A stretch of 45,474 nucleotides of DNA from Muribaculaceae bacterium (lineage in GTDB: Bacteria > Bacteroidota > Bacteroidia > Bacteroidales > Muribaculaceae), in NCBI GenBank assembly GCA_022510405.1, contig JAFLTP010000007.1, positions 65,343-110,816 of the forward strand. The letters run 5' to 3'. A program made the position numbers and the translations under genes. This document shows, piece after piece, positions 1-8,520 of this stretch (position 1 is its first letter; every line of letters starts with the position of its first letter). Under the pieces are notes generated by a model. That model was not told where the DNA came from. It did no database searches and was given only the letters and a program-made list of their open reading frames with translations.

Positions 1-1
1 A

Positions 2-442
2 GAATTCCTTGATAAACTCAGAGAGAACTTTGAAGTAGAAGAAAAAGGCAAAGAAATTTACCGTCCTTCAAAACTTCATAACTTTTCATTATATCTTGAA
101 GGAAAATGGTATTCTTTAACAGCTAAACCCGGCACTTATAATGATGACGATCCTATAGGAGTTCTTGATGTTACCGTATCTTCCGATCTTATTTTAAGGG
201 ATATCTTAGGAATTCATGACCTTAGAAGCGACAAGAGAATTGACTTCGTAGGTGGTATCAGAGGATTGGAAGAATTGCAAAGAAGGGTAGACAGTGGAGA
301 GATGAAAATGGCTTTAGCTCTTTATCCGGTGACAATGGACCAACTCATAGATATTGCCGACAGCGGTAATATAATGCCACCCAAAACTACATGGTTTGAA
401 CCAAAATTAAGATCAGGATTAGTGATTCACAAGTTAGACTAA
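2..442 (+). CDS. DUF1015 family protein, C-terminal part (5' end outside window)
   Basis: The open frame runs in from the left edge and ends at TAA 440-442, giving about 146 residues. The C-terminal motif PPKTTWFEPKLRSGLVIHKL is characteristic of DUF1015 proteins, a family of about 410 residues whose biochemical function is not established. Upstream of it is DDPIGVLDVTVSSDLILRDI, also typical of this family. In many Bacteroidota the gene sits beside serine biosynthesis genes; that neighbourhood would lie outside this window. A strong hairpin terminator follows at 499-534. Only the last third of the gene can be judged; it shows no frameshift or internal stop. Confidence 0.85.
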   Translation, partial: EFLDKLRENFEVEEKGKEIYRPSKLHNFSLYLEGKWYSLTAKPGTYNDDDPIGVLDVTVSSDLILRDILGIHDLRSDKRIDFVGGIRGLEELQRRVDSGEMKMALALYPVTMDQLIDIADSGNIMPPKTTWFEPKLRSGLVIHKLD

Positions 443-498
443 CCGACAAACAGAGTTTAAAACAACCTACTTGACCAAGGATAAGTATTAAATAATGA

Positions 499-534
499 GG
501 AGAACGCCTTTATGTGGACGTTCTCCTGTTTTTT
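499..534. terminator. Rho-independent terminator between convergent genes
   Basis: GGAGAACG (499-506) pairs with CGTTCTCC (519-526) around a 12-nt loop and is followed on the plus strand by TGTTTTTT. The T-tract favours termination of the DUF1015 transcript. The same stem lies just past the stop of the minus-strand lipoprotein gene and may serve it weakly. Confidence 0.8.
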
Positions 535-910
535 ACATTCCTACATTTTCTTGGATTATAGAATCCGTTGGGACAAAAGCTAAACTCTTCAGTTTTTCAG
601 CTTTGATTTTATGCATCGATTCAATAAGCTTAAACAAGGAATCATTTTCTTGTTCCGTTAGTTTTAGATCAGTTTCAGGAGGAAATGAAAAATTAATATC
701 AGTGATCTCTTTATTATAAATATTTATTAGTGAGTCCACTGACAAAGAATCGTTCACAGAATTAATTTTAGAAGTTGTTTCTAAAATCAATTCAGCACTT
801 TTGGAAAATAACAAACGCGCCTCTTCAAAATTTTCATCTACAGCTGTTCTATCGCAAGAGATGAATGCAAAGACAGCAAAAGGAATCAAACTAAATAAAA
901 TACCTTTCAT
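533..910 (-). CDS. Small putative lipoprotein, function unknown
   Basis: The 125-residue product starts with a short basic and hydrophobic signal sequence (MKGILFSLIPFAVFAFISC). A Cys at residue 19 in the context FISC gives a plausible though imperfect lipobox, so export and lipid anchoring are inferred. The mature part is charged, probably largely helical, and rich in Asp, Glu, Ser and Lys. I recognise no domain. The ATG lies 2 bp after the uvrA stop, so it is probably cotranscribed with uvrA copy 1; it may only be a passenger. It ends at a shared convergent terminator (499-534). Hypothetical protein is the honest call. Confidence 0.7.
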   Translation of the reverse strand: MKGILFSLIPFAVFAFISCDRTAVDENFEEARLLFSKSAELILETTSKINSVNDSLSVDSLINIYNKEITDINFSFPPETDLKLTEQENDSLFKLIESMHKIKAEKLKSLAFVPTDSIIQENVGM

Positions 911-912
911 TC

Positions 913-3732
913 TTAATTTAACTTATGAAGTTTTGGCAAAAGATATTTACCTGTGTATGACCTTTCTACCTTTACAATCTCCTCAGGAACTCCTTGTGCA
1001 ATAATTTCTCCACCTTTATCGCCTCCCTCGGGACCAATATCTATAATCCAGTCGGCAGATTTTATCATATCTATATTGTGTTCAATTATTATCACAGTAT
1101 TACCCCTGTCAATCAGTGCATTCAATGACTTTAAAAGAGTTGCAATATCATGGAAATGAAGACCTGTGGTGGGTTCATCGAATATAAAGATATTATGTCC
1201 CTGACTTTCTTCAGAGAGAAAATAAGCCAATTTCACCCGTTGATTTTCTCCTCCTGAAAGGGTAGATGAACTCTGGCCCAATTTAATGTAACCCAAACCA
1301 ACTTCATGAAGAGGCATCAATTTCTTTATAATTCTCTTTTCAGCTGTTCCGTTTGTTTCTTCAAAAAATGCTATTGCTTGATCCACAGTCATATCAAGGA
1401 TGTCATATATAGTCTTGCCTCTATATGACACATCAAGCACTTCTTTCTTAAAACGTTTTCCTTCACACACTTCGCAATCTAACTGGATATCAGCCATAAA
1501 TTGCATTGGAACAAGGATTTTGCCTTCTCCCTTACATTCTTCACATCTTCCACCTTCCGAATTGAAAGAAAAATAAGAAGGAGTGAAACCCATCTGCTTG
1601 GAAAGCTGTTGTTCGGAGAAAAGTTTTCTTATCTCATCGTAGGCTTTTAAATAGGTGGCAGGATTTGAACGGGTAGATGTTCCGATTGGATTTTGATCAA
1701 CAAAATATATGTTCTTCACGTCAGAAATATCGCCTTCTATTTTGGAATGTGATCCCGGAATCATACCCGGTTCACCCAACAATCTTGCTATACCTTTGTA
1801 AAGAATTTCCTTAACTAATGTAGATTTACCTGAACCACTGACACCGGTGACTACTGTCATTACCCCTATGGGAAATTTAACATCGATATTCTTTAGATTA
1901 TTCTCATTAGCACCTTTTACTTCAATGAATTTCTTCCATGGTCGCCGGATAGGGGAGTAGTCAATGATTTCTTCTCCTTTGAGATATTTCAAAGTATAAG
2001 AATCGGGATAAATTGAAATATCATTAACGTCTGTAAGATTACCATTAAACACAACATTACCACCCAAGCTTCCGGCATCCTTTCCGATATCAATAATGGA
2101 ATCGGCCGCCCTCATAATTTCCTCATCATGTTCTACCACCAAGACAGTATTACCGGTTTCCTGTAGTTTCTTTAATACAGAAATCAAACGGTTGGTGTCT
2201 CTTGGATGAAGACCAATACTTGGTTCATCAAGGATATATAAAGAACCAACCAAAGATGAACCCAAAGAAGTTGCCAGATTGATTCTCTGACTTTCACCAC
2301 CCGAAAGAGTGGATGAAAGACGGTCGAGTGTAAGATAACCCAGCCCGACTTCACATAAGAAATTCAGTCGGGAATTAATCTCAGTCAATAGGCGTTTCCC
2401 AATCAATCTATCATTTTCTGAAAGATTTAAATTTTCGAATACCACCTTAAGTTTATCAATCGGCAAAGTGACCAATTCCTGGATATTGTGTCCATCGATC
2501 TTTACATAAGATGCATCTTCACGTAAACGGTTTCCATGACAAGAAGGACATACAGTTTTACCTCTATACCTGGCTTTCAAGACCCGATATTGAATTTTAT
2601 ATTGTTGAGTATCTACCCATGAGAAAAAACCGTCGATTCCTTCCCAATCCTTATTACCATGCCACAAGAAATCTTTTTGTTTCTTAGTCAAGGAAGAATA
2701 GGGTGCATGAACGGGAAAATCGTATCTGTTTGCGATATTTATGAAATATCTTTTCCATTCACTCATTTTTTCACCCCTCCAAGCTTGAACGGCATCCTGA
2801 TAGATTGACAAAGTTTTATCGGGAATGACCAAGTCTTCACTAATACCCATGACTTTCCCGAAACCTTCACATTCGGGACAAGCTCCATAGGGGTTGTTGA
2901 AATTGAACATAAGGTCAGAAGGTTCACGGAATTCCATACCATCCGCCTCAAATTTTTTTGAAAAAGGCAATTCTTTTATACTATCATCAGTCCATATTTT
3001 AATCACACACTGATCATTTCCTTCATAATAAGCAGTCTCTATTGAATCTGTGAGACGAGAGATCTCGTCCTTTTCAGAAGAAACAGAGAGACGGTCAATC
3101 AAAAGATTAAATTTTGAAGCATCTAATTCAGCATCGGATTGTAGTAAATCTTGAATTTCTAAGAATTCTCCATCTTTCTCCAAACGGGTATAACCTTGTT
3201 TCAGGAGAATATCGAGGTGCTGTTTAAAATTTCTTTCCTTTGGGACGATGATTTTAACCAAAACGGCAATACGTGTGCCTTGAGGATACTCTCCGAGAGC
3301 CTTTATTATATCCTCTATAGAATGTTTTTTCACTTCTTCTCCCGAGATAGGTGAAAAAGTATGGCCAATTTTAGCAAAAAGCATCCTAAGGTAATCATAT
3401 ATTTCTGTAGAAGTTCCAACAGTGCTTCTCGGGTTACGTGTGTTTACCTTTTGTTCTATCGCAATGGAAGGAGGGAGTCCGCTTATAAAATCGCATTCAG
3501 GTTTAGGCATTCGAGTAAGAAACTGACGGGCATATGCAGAAAGAGATTCCACATAGCGCCGTTGACCTTCTGCGTATAAGGTGTCAAAAGCAAGAGAGGA
3601 TTTACCGGATCCACTCACACCCGTGACTACAATGAATTTATTTAAAGGAATGGAAAGATTGAAATTCTTAAGATTATTAACTCTTACCCCTTTTAACTCA
3701 ATGGAATTGTTTTCCATAGGACCTAAAGACAT
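913..3732 (-). CDS. uvrA: Excinuclease ABC subunit A (UvrA), copy 1
   Basis: ATPase subunit of the UvrABC nucleotide excision repair complex that loads UvrB on damaged DNA in the cytoplasm. Two ABC halves are visible. The N-half has Walker A TGVSGSGKSS near residue 40 and the signature LSGGESQRINLA followed by YILDEPSIGLHPRD. The C-half has TGVSGSGKST and LSGGENQRVKLA, then IFDEPTTGLHFHD. Residues about 130-250 form the insertion that includes the UvrB-binding region. A zinc module CEEC...CEVC is in the C-half. In the N-half only ACPEC and the later CPSC pair remain; the early CxxC of E. coli UvrA is absent. The listed start is MSLGPMENNS; the second Met (codon at 3717) aligns better with other UvrA proteins and leaves a 15-20 nt leader after the predicted promoter. 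The lipoprotein gene follows 2 bp after the stop. Confidence 0.97.
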   Translation of the reverse strand: MSLGPMENNSIELKGVRVNNLKNFNLSIPLNKFIVVTGVSGSGKSSLAFDTLYAEGQRRYVESLSAYARQFLTRMPKPECDFISGLPPSIAIEQKVNTRNPRSTVGTSTEIYDYLRMLFAKIGHTFSPISGEEVKKHSIEDIIKALGEYPQGTRIAVLVKIIVPKERNFKQHLDILLKQGYTRLEKDGEFLEIQDLLQSDAELDASKFNLLIDRLSVSSEKDEISRLTDSIETAYYEGNDQCVIKIWTDDSIKELPFSKKFEADGMEFREPSDLMFNFNNPYGACPECEGFGKVMGISEDLVIPDKTLSIYQDAVQAWRGEKMSEWKRYFINIANRYDFPVHAPYSSLTKKQKDFLWHGNKDWEGIDGFFSWVDTQQYKIQYRVLKARYRGKTVCPSCHGNRLREDASYVKIDGHNIQELVTLPIDKLKVVFENLNLSENDRLIGKRLLTEINSRLNFLCEVGLGYLTLDRLSSTLSGGESQRINLATSLGSSLVGSLYILDEPSIGLHPRDTNRLISVLKKLQETGNTVLVVEHDEEIMRAADSIIDIGKDAGSLGGNVVFNGNLTDVNDISIYPDSYTLKYLKGEEIIDYSPIRRPWKKFIEVKGANENNLKNIDVKFPIGVMTVVTGVSGSGKSTLVKEILYKGIARLLGEPGMIPGSHSKIEGDISDVKNIYFVDQNPIGTSTRSNPATYLKAYDEIRKLFSEQQLSKQMGFTPSYFSFNSEGGRCEECKGEGKILVPMQFMADIQLDCEVCEGKRFKKEVLDVSYRGKTIYDILDMTVDQAIAFFEETNGTAEKRIIKKLMPLHEVGLGYIKLGQSSSTLSGGENQRVKLAYFLSEESQGHNIFIFDEPTTGLHFHDIATLLKSLNALIDRGNTVIIIEHNIDMIKSADWIIDIGPEGGDKGGEIIAQGVPEEIVKVERSYTGKYLLPKLHKLN

Positions 3733-3743
3733 CTAAAAAGAAA

Positions 3744-3776
3744 CAAATATATCCAACAATAAAAAAGGTTATCAAA
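3744..3776 (-). promoter_or_regulatory. Bacteroidota-type promoter of uvrA copy 1
   Basis: On the minus strand a TATATTTG -7 element (3744-3751) matches TAnnTTTG exactly. A TTTG -33 element (3773-3776) sits 21 bp upstream. Transcription would start near 3737, within about 5 nt of the first ATG (3732), which favours initiation at the second Met (3717). The -33 box lies inside the terminator hairpin of the upstream tRNA genes. Confidence 0.65.
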
Positions 3777-3786
3777 TATGATAACC
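3761..3786 (-). terminator. Terminator of the tRNA-Gln pair
   Basis: On the minus strand GGTTATCA (3786-3779) and TGATAACC (3774-3767) form an 8-bp stem with a 4-nt loop followed by six T (3766-3761). It lies just after the 3' end of the second tRNA. Confidence 0.8.
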
Positions 3787-3793
3787 GGGAAGT

Positions 3794-3863
3794 TGCCTTG
3801 GAAAGACTCGAACTCTCACAAACGGAACCAGAATCCGGTGTGCTACCATTACACCACAAGGCA
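3794..3863 (-). tRNA. tRNA-Gln (CTG), downstream copy
   Basis: A 70-nt cloverleaf is readable on the minus strand. The acceptor TGCCTTG pairs with CAAGGCA, the D stem is GTGT/GCAC, and the anticodon loop TTCTGGT gives anticodon CTG. The T arm is GAGAG-TTCGAGT-CTTTC. The weak U1-A72 pair is typical of tRNA-Gln. CCA is not encoded. The pair 27-43 is a C-U mismatch. It is identical to the upstream copy. Confidence 0.93.
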
Positions 3864-3880
3864 GGAAATTAATTAAAAGT

Positions 3881-3950
3881 TGCCTTGGAAAGACTCGAAC
3901 TCTCACAAACGGAACCAGAATCCGGTGTGCTACCATTACACCACAAGGCA
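3881..3950 (-). tRNA. tRNA-Gln (CTG), upstream copy
   Basis: Same 70-nt sequence as the gene at 3794-3863, with a 17-bp AT-rich spacer between them. The two form a tandem cotranscribed pair behind one promoter (3995-4025) and one terminator (3761-3786). Complete identity, including the C27-U43 mismatch, points to recent duplication or gene conversion. Confidence 0.93.
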
Positions 3951-3960
3951 ATTCCTGAAA

Positions 3961-3988
3961 GGGAAAGGGTAGTGCCTCTCCCTTTTTT
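3961..3988. other. Terminator-like hairpin in the tRNA leader
   Basis: GGGAAAGG (3961-3968) pairs with CCTCTCCC (3975-3982) around a 6-nt loop. Six T follow on the plus strand (3983-3988), where no gene needs a terminator. On the minus strand it falls between the predicted tRNA promoter and the first tRNA, so it would be in the primary tRNA transcript. It may instead help end the large minus-strand gene that stops at 4045. Confidence 0.55.
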
Positions 3989-3994
3989 ATAGTG

Positions 3995-4025
3995 CAAATT
4001 TAATTTATTTTTTCAATAATACAAA
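3995..4025 (-). promoter_or_regulatory. Bacteroidota-type promoter of the tRNA-Gln pair
   Basis: Minus strand TAAATTTG (3995-4002) matches TAnnTTTG exactly. TTTG (4022-4025) lies 19 bp upstream, the consensus spacing for the Bacteroidota primary sigma factor. The predicted start near 3988 gives a leader of about 37 nt before the first tRNA. Confidence 0.7.
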
Positions 4026-4044
4026 AAGTGTGCCGAATTTTATA

Positions 4045-7000
4045 TCAATTATCCGCCACTACAGGTCGGAGGAGTTCAATGATTCTTTCATCATCGGATA
4101 GAGTGCCATCCCAAACAGGAACTGAAACGCCATAAAAATTAGCATCGCGGTCAATCGCATCTTTTTCAAAGAAGGAAACTTTATCCGGAGAAATAATTTC
4201 CTGACGAAGCACTTTATAATTTAAATTACAAAGAGGCTGGAATTTACCATTATCCAAAGAACTGTTTTCTATTTTGTTTATTTTGTCAAGTCTATAGAAT
4301 AATGACCGATTGGGAGCCCTTAGCACACTGAGAAGATAATCCTTATTCTCTCCTATATTAATTGCCATCAGCTTTTCCTGTGTATCAAATTTTTGAATTT
4401 GTTTTGGAGAAGCACTCGCCACTTCCTGCATTTGAATTTTCCCAACAGTACCATCATTAAGTGTGAAAATAAGGTTAGAATCTCTTTCATTTTCTTTGAT
4501 AACGAGCGCCAATCTACATTCGGACAGGTTATTTACATGGTCGATGTACAAATCCTCTGTGGATGTATAAAAAGAATCGTTAGGATTGAAATACAGGTAA
4601 AATGCCGGTGTTACAAAATTACCTTCCCAATCATGGAGAACATTCAAACGATGTTTGCCTGTGTGGATTTCCACATTACCCTCTATTTCATTTATATCGG
4701 AATCTGTGTATTGATTCAAGGTTTCTTTTTCAGTTGCATCACCGGAAGTCATTTCCTGAATGTTTTCAGGCTCATCGGATTGAATCTGAGAGATATTAGG
4801 TAAACCCCAAAGAGCCATAAGAATATTGAAATTATGCTCTCGGCTTTTTATAAATTCCTCTCTTTCCTCTCCGAGACGAGGTTTGGTAGTAGAACTTGCC
4901 CTTACGTAAATGATACCATCTAATTCAACAGGTTGTCTTACGGGTTTTATATCCACAATTATCACTCCTTTCTTAGACTCCGGATCGGATGAAATTTCCC
5001 AATGATCCTTAGCATGTGTTGGGAGTGTACGGTCAAGATGGTTCTGGAGGTCAACTATCAGACCATCAATTGTGGCCTTTTCACCACGATTTCTTCGATA
5101 AGTGAGATCATCGTCCAAACCATTCTCATAACCGGAATCATTTACACCAATGAATAATTTTCCTCCACGAGCATTCATAAAACCACATACAATGTGGGTG
5201 ATTTCATGCATTTGTCCCTTAGGATCAGGTCGAGAACCGGATTTAGAAGAGAATACCAAACTACTTTTAAATTCAATGGTTTGAGATTCGTCGCCATAAT
5301 ATTTGGCTGTAGAAATCGCATTATTAATGTTAAGAAGGGAAGAAATTTCATTAAGTATCTGTTTACGAGATTCTTCCAATTCCTTAGGCAACATATTGTA
5401 GGATAGGACTAAAGAAGCCAACTTACCCTCAATTTCATTTCTTGGGTTTTGTCTTATTTCCCAAAGACCCGGAGTGTTGTGATTTGAATCAATATCAGAG
5501 ACAATTTTTATACGGGTGTAAAGACGCTCAAGCATTGGGTAGTTTTGAACCTGGGATTCAAAAGATTCAACCATATCATAATCCAAATGACGATTTCTAC
5601 TGAATTCCTGCAGAAATTCAAGAAGTTTCATATGGACAGAAATTTCCTTTTCAAGAAATTTATTGTCAACCAAACGGCATAGGAGAGAAGCGAGACCAAG
5701 GAAGTTATAGGCTTTTATGTATTCCGTTTCAGAGAAAGCACGTCTTTGCAATATATAAATCAACTCTTCCAGCTCCTCTTTCGACATGACCTGACCGGAT
5801 TCCATGACTTGATAGGGGAGTTCCTGATCATCTTTCACCCCCAAACCCTGCATTAAATTAAACAGACACTCAGATTTTTTAATCAGCATGGGAAGATTTT
5901 GCTGGTCTTCAGCCAATTCACCTATAAAAAATTGAGGAGTCGACAAAGATCTGTCTTGCTCAATGTATTTCACTCTTACCAACATACCTATCTGCAAAGA
6001 TTCTGTTGAATCATCACATGCCACCTTATAGGTTGCTCCGGTTTCGCTTAAACAAAGCCAAGCGTTATTAATTCTGTCAAGATAAGTTACAATGGAGATG
6101 GATTCTTTCCCCGGATAACTGTTTTCCAAAAGGTATTCTTCAATCTGACGTTTCATACTGAACTCCAACGAACCATCATTCTTTACATGTACGGTAGCCG
6201 GGAAAAGCAAAGGTTCACCTTCCATGTCACAAGCGAATTTCAAAGTGCCGTCATAATTTCCGGGAATATCATTGTAGGATAGCCATCCAATCATATGGAG
6301 CGCATCGCTTGGCATCCAGCCTTCCCCGAAAAGCGACTCGTCATGGATAGTGCAATGAAACTGAAGACGTTGTTTTTCATGTCCTGAATCTAAGATCCTA
6401 ATGTCATCAATCACTACCATCGTTTCATCACCTTCATCCGGGAATCTCTTTTCAATTCTTTCCACATTAGAATCGTTGCCACCGAATAACGACCAAGCAA
6501 TCTGATTCCAAGTTTCACTTAAAGCCTTTAGATCTTTGGATTTCTTAGTGTTAGGAAAACTAATCGGATCTACAGTGGAAATTACGGGATTCAACCAATC
6601 AAACAAATAATTTGGAAGAACCGTGGAATCGGGATCTGCTCCTTTACCAATTAAGTGAAGTCTATTGGATGAAAGATGAAGTTCAGCTTTTGAAGTAATA
6701 TAAGACTTGGTTATCATCGACCGTTCCTCATCTGCCGGCAAAGGAAAAGACGATTTTACGAAAAGAAGGGTAGGGTTTTCCGTATCGTTCCAAGAATATT
6801 CGTTATTCCATTCAATTCCTAACAGCGAACAAACACCTTTATCCAGCAGGTTGTTGACTTCAGAGGGATAGAGGTATGAAATATATCTATAAAGTCCGGC
6901 TCTATTAAGATTAAGGTCAATATTATCAGTATCGTTAGCAAGAATTCTTTGAATAGCAATTGCAAGGATCATTCTCACAATCACTTTGCTGTCTTGACTG

Positions 7001-8112
7001 GAATCATTTGCCGGCAAATTATTAATTTTTCCGGAATTCTCTTCAATAAACAATTGAAGTTGTTGCACCAGGGCAGCTCTGAAAGGTTCCGCTTCCCAGT
7101 TAGATATATCCCAATTGTGTAAAGCCTCGAAGAGTTCCCCCATACGTGCGTTTATAAGTTCAGGCCGGAGTTTTAAAATTGTCATCATAATTCGAATCTG
7201 AACCGCCGGCATATATAAGTAGCCTGATTTTTTTAGACGAGAGAACATCCTGTCGATATATTCCGCATGTGTGTTGTCCAAAATCATCTTGGCCGCTTGT
7301 CTATAATTTTCAAAAAGTTCTACATATGTGGATATACGGCCTTGCAACATAAGTCTATGTTCATTACTGCAAGCACGTAGGAAATCAGATTCCTGAACCA
7401 TATAAAGTGCAAGAGTCCTTCCCAATTCAAGACGTTCGCATATCTTTTTAAGTTTCTTAAGATCGTCGCGACAAGCCACGAGCCATTCTGTAATATGAGT
7501 GGTGCAGATCTGGAGAAGATCCAAAGTCCAACCCGGAACCCGATTTTCATATTTTAAAAGAGCCGGTTGGAGTTCGGGAATCGATTCCAATAATCTTTTA
7601 TAATAATCAGCATGATGTGGCCTTATATTTAAAAGGTGCAGCCATTGTTCTATTGTATGGAATGCAAGGCTGAATTTACTTCCAAGAGATCCGACATATT
7701 TTAGATTGACATACGCATCTTTAATTTTAATGACACGACACCTCACACGAGTGCCTTTAGTTAGAGGCACAGGAGAATTAGATAACTTGAAACAAAGACC
7801 GTGCTCGTCTTTCAGTTCATATTGGGAACTGTCTTCACGCAACACATCTTTTACAATAAAACTATATTCTTCTCCTTCGTTGTAAAAGTTCTGAACATGA
7901 ACTGAAATATCTTGGGAAAGGGTAAGGGGATAAAGAGATTTGACGTAACATTGTATTTGGTCGGGTAATGGTTGATTATACTGGAACTTAAACTTAAGGA
8001 TTTTAAATTCTTCGCCATCATCGGTCTTGACCCTAAAAAATTTATTTTGAGATTGCTCCTTAATAAGATCAAAAGAATAAGAACCGCCTTGTTTTAAATC
8101 CGTAGATAACAT
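4045..8112 (-). CDS. Large protein with OB-like N-terminus and AlbA_2/Schlafen-type domain
   Basis: The 1355-residue product is soluble, with no signal peptide or membrane segment seen. Residues about 1-150 look like tandem beta-rich OB/S1-like modules, for example GTRVRCRVIKIKDAYVNLKY. A long, mostly helical middle follows, with further beta-rich segments near residues 560-740. Residues about 940-1080 contain an AlbA_2 (Schlafen AlbA-like, putative nucleic-acid-binding) domain. Its marks are TIEFKSSLVFSS, HIVCGFMNARGGKLFIGVND, and the closing pattern YVRASSTTKPRLGEEREEF. The last 270 residues are unassigned. The gene is monocistronic between the tRNA pair and uvrA copy 2, with its own promoter. 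Nucleic-acid or nucleotide binding is inferred from the domain only; the cellular role is unknown. I recognise no closely related named gene. Confidence 0.85.
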   Translation of the reverse strand: MLSTDLKQGGSYSFDLIKEQSQNKFFRVKTDDGEEFKILKFKFQYNQPLPDQIQCYVKSLYPLTLSQDISVHVQNFYNEGEEYSFIVKDVLREDSSQYELKDEHGLCFKLSNSPVPLTKGTRVRCRVIKIKDAYVNLKYVGSLGSKFSLAFHTIEQWLHLLNIRPHHADYYKRLLESIPELQPALLKYENRVPGWTLDLLQICTTHITEWLVACRDDLKKLKKICERLELGRTLALYMVQESDFLRACSNEHRLMLQGRISTYVELFENYRQAAKMILDNTHAEYIDRMFSRLKKSGYLYMPAVQIRIMMTILKLRPELINARMGELFEALHNWDISNWEAEPFRAALVQQLQLFIEENSGKINNLPANDSSQDSKVIVRMILAIAIQRILANDTDNIDLNLNRAGLYRYISYLYPSEVNNLLDKGVCSLLGIEWNNEYSWNDTENPTLLFVKSSFPLPADEERSMITKSYITSKAELHLSSNRLHLIGKGADPDSTVLPNYLFDWLNPVISTVDPISFPNTKKSKDLKALSETWNQIAWSLFGGNDSNVERIEKRFPDEGDETMVVIDDIRILDSGHEKQRLQFHCTIHDESLFGEGWMPSDALHMIGWLSYNDIPGNYDGTLKFACDMEGEPLLFPATVHVKNDGSLEFSMKRQIEEYLLENSYPGKESISIVTYLDRINNAWLCLSETGATYKVACDDSTESLQIGMLVRVKYIEQDRSLSTPQFFIGELAEDQQNLPMLIKKSECLFNLMQGLGVKDDQELPYQVMESGQVMSKEELEELIYILQRRAFSETEYIKAYNFLGLASLLCRLVDNKFLEKEISVHMKLLEFLQEFSRNRHLDYDMVESFESQVQNYPMLERLYTRIKIVSDIDSNHNTPGLWEIRQNPRNEIEGKLASLVLSYNMLPKELEESRKQILNEISSLLNINNAISTAKYYGDESQTIEFKSSLVFSSKSGSRPDPKGQMHEITHIVCGFMNARGGKLFIGVNDSGYENGLDDDLTYRRNRGEKATIDGLIVDLQNHLDRTLPTHAKDHWEISSDPESKKGVIIVDIKPVRQPVELDGIIYVRASSTTKPRLGEEREEFIKSREHNFNILMALWGLPNISQIQSDEPENIQEMTSGDATEKETLNQYTDSDINEIEGNVEIHTGKHRLNVLHDWEGNFVTPAFYLYFNPNDSFYTSTEDLYIDHVNNLSECRLALVIKENERDSNLIFTLNDGTVGKIQMQEVASASPKQIQKFDTQEKLMAINIGENKDYLLSVLRAPNRSLFYRLDKINKIENSSLDNGKFQPLCNLNYKVLRQEIISPDKVSFFEKDAIDRDANFYGVSVPVWDGTLSDDERIIELLRPVVADN

Positions 8113-8150
8113 AAATAATTAAAAATTAAAGGGTTGTTGATATTAGATTA

Positions 8151-8211
8151 GGAAAAACACATATTTTTCCAATTTAATTACAAAATTAGTATAAAATATT
8201 AATAGAAGCAA
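8151..8211 (-). promoter_or_regulatory. Promoter and leader hairpin of the AlbA_2 protein gene
   Basis: Minus strand TAATTTTG (8181-8188) matches TAnnTTTG. A weaker TTG (8209-8211) lies 20 bp upstream. Transcription would start near 8174. Just downstream, GGAAAAA (8170-8164) and TTTTTCC (8157-8151) form a 7-bp hairpin with a 6-nt loop at the very 5' end of the roughly 60-nt leader, which may stabilise the message or act as a regulator site. Confidence 0.5.
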
Positions 8212-8270
8212 TTATAATAAATTTCTTTATTCAAAATAGATAAAAAGGACTCCTAATGATCAAAGAAAAA

Positions 8271-8310
8271 GGTATATAGTAAAGAGAAAAGATATATAGT
8301 AAAGAGAGGG
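8271..8310. repeat. Two-copy 20-bp tandem repeat
   Basis: Units 8271-8290 and 8291-8310 share the core TATATAGTAAAGAGA and match at 16 of 20 positions, differing at the second base and the last three. Confidence 0.75.
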
Positions 8311-8339
8311 TACACCTAAATCCTTATTATCTAAATATA

Positions 8340-8372
8340 TCATAATCCTATTTAACATAATATGGATTATGA
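8340..8372. repeat. Inverted repeat, 9-bp arms
   Basis: TCATAATCC (8340-8348) and GGATTATGA (8364-8372) are perfect complements around 15 AT-rich bases. It could be a protein-binding dyad or a weak RNA hairpin; there is no T-tract. Confidence 0.6.
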
Positions 8373-8457
8373 ATAAATTTTGACATTTACGTGTTATCTT
8401 TCTGTTATTGTATAAAAAGTTTTCATTTTTATATAAAAAGAAAATGAGTATCCTCTA

Positions 8458-8499
8458 TTTCCCCAAAGCCTAATCGTAGGGACATCGCAATTGGGGAAA
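8458..8499. repeat. Inverted repeat, 9-bp arms, in gene-free interval
   Basis: TTTCCCCAA (8458-8466) and TTGGGGAAA (8491-8499) are perfect complements separated by 24 bases. It lies 21 bp before the large terminator stem, so the two could form a compact structured RNA. Confidence 0.6.
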
Positions 8500-8520
8500 C
8501 ATCGGGATAATCATAAAAAG

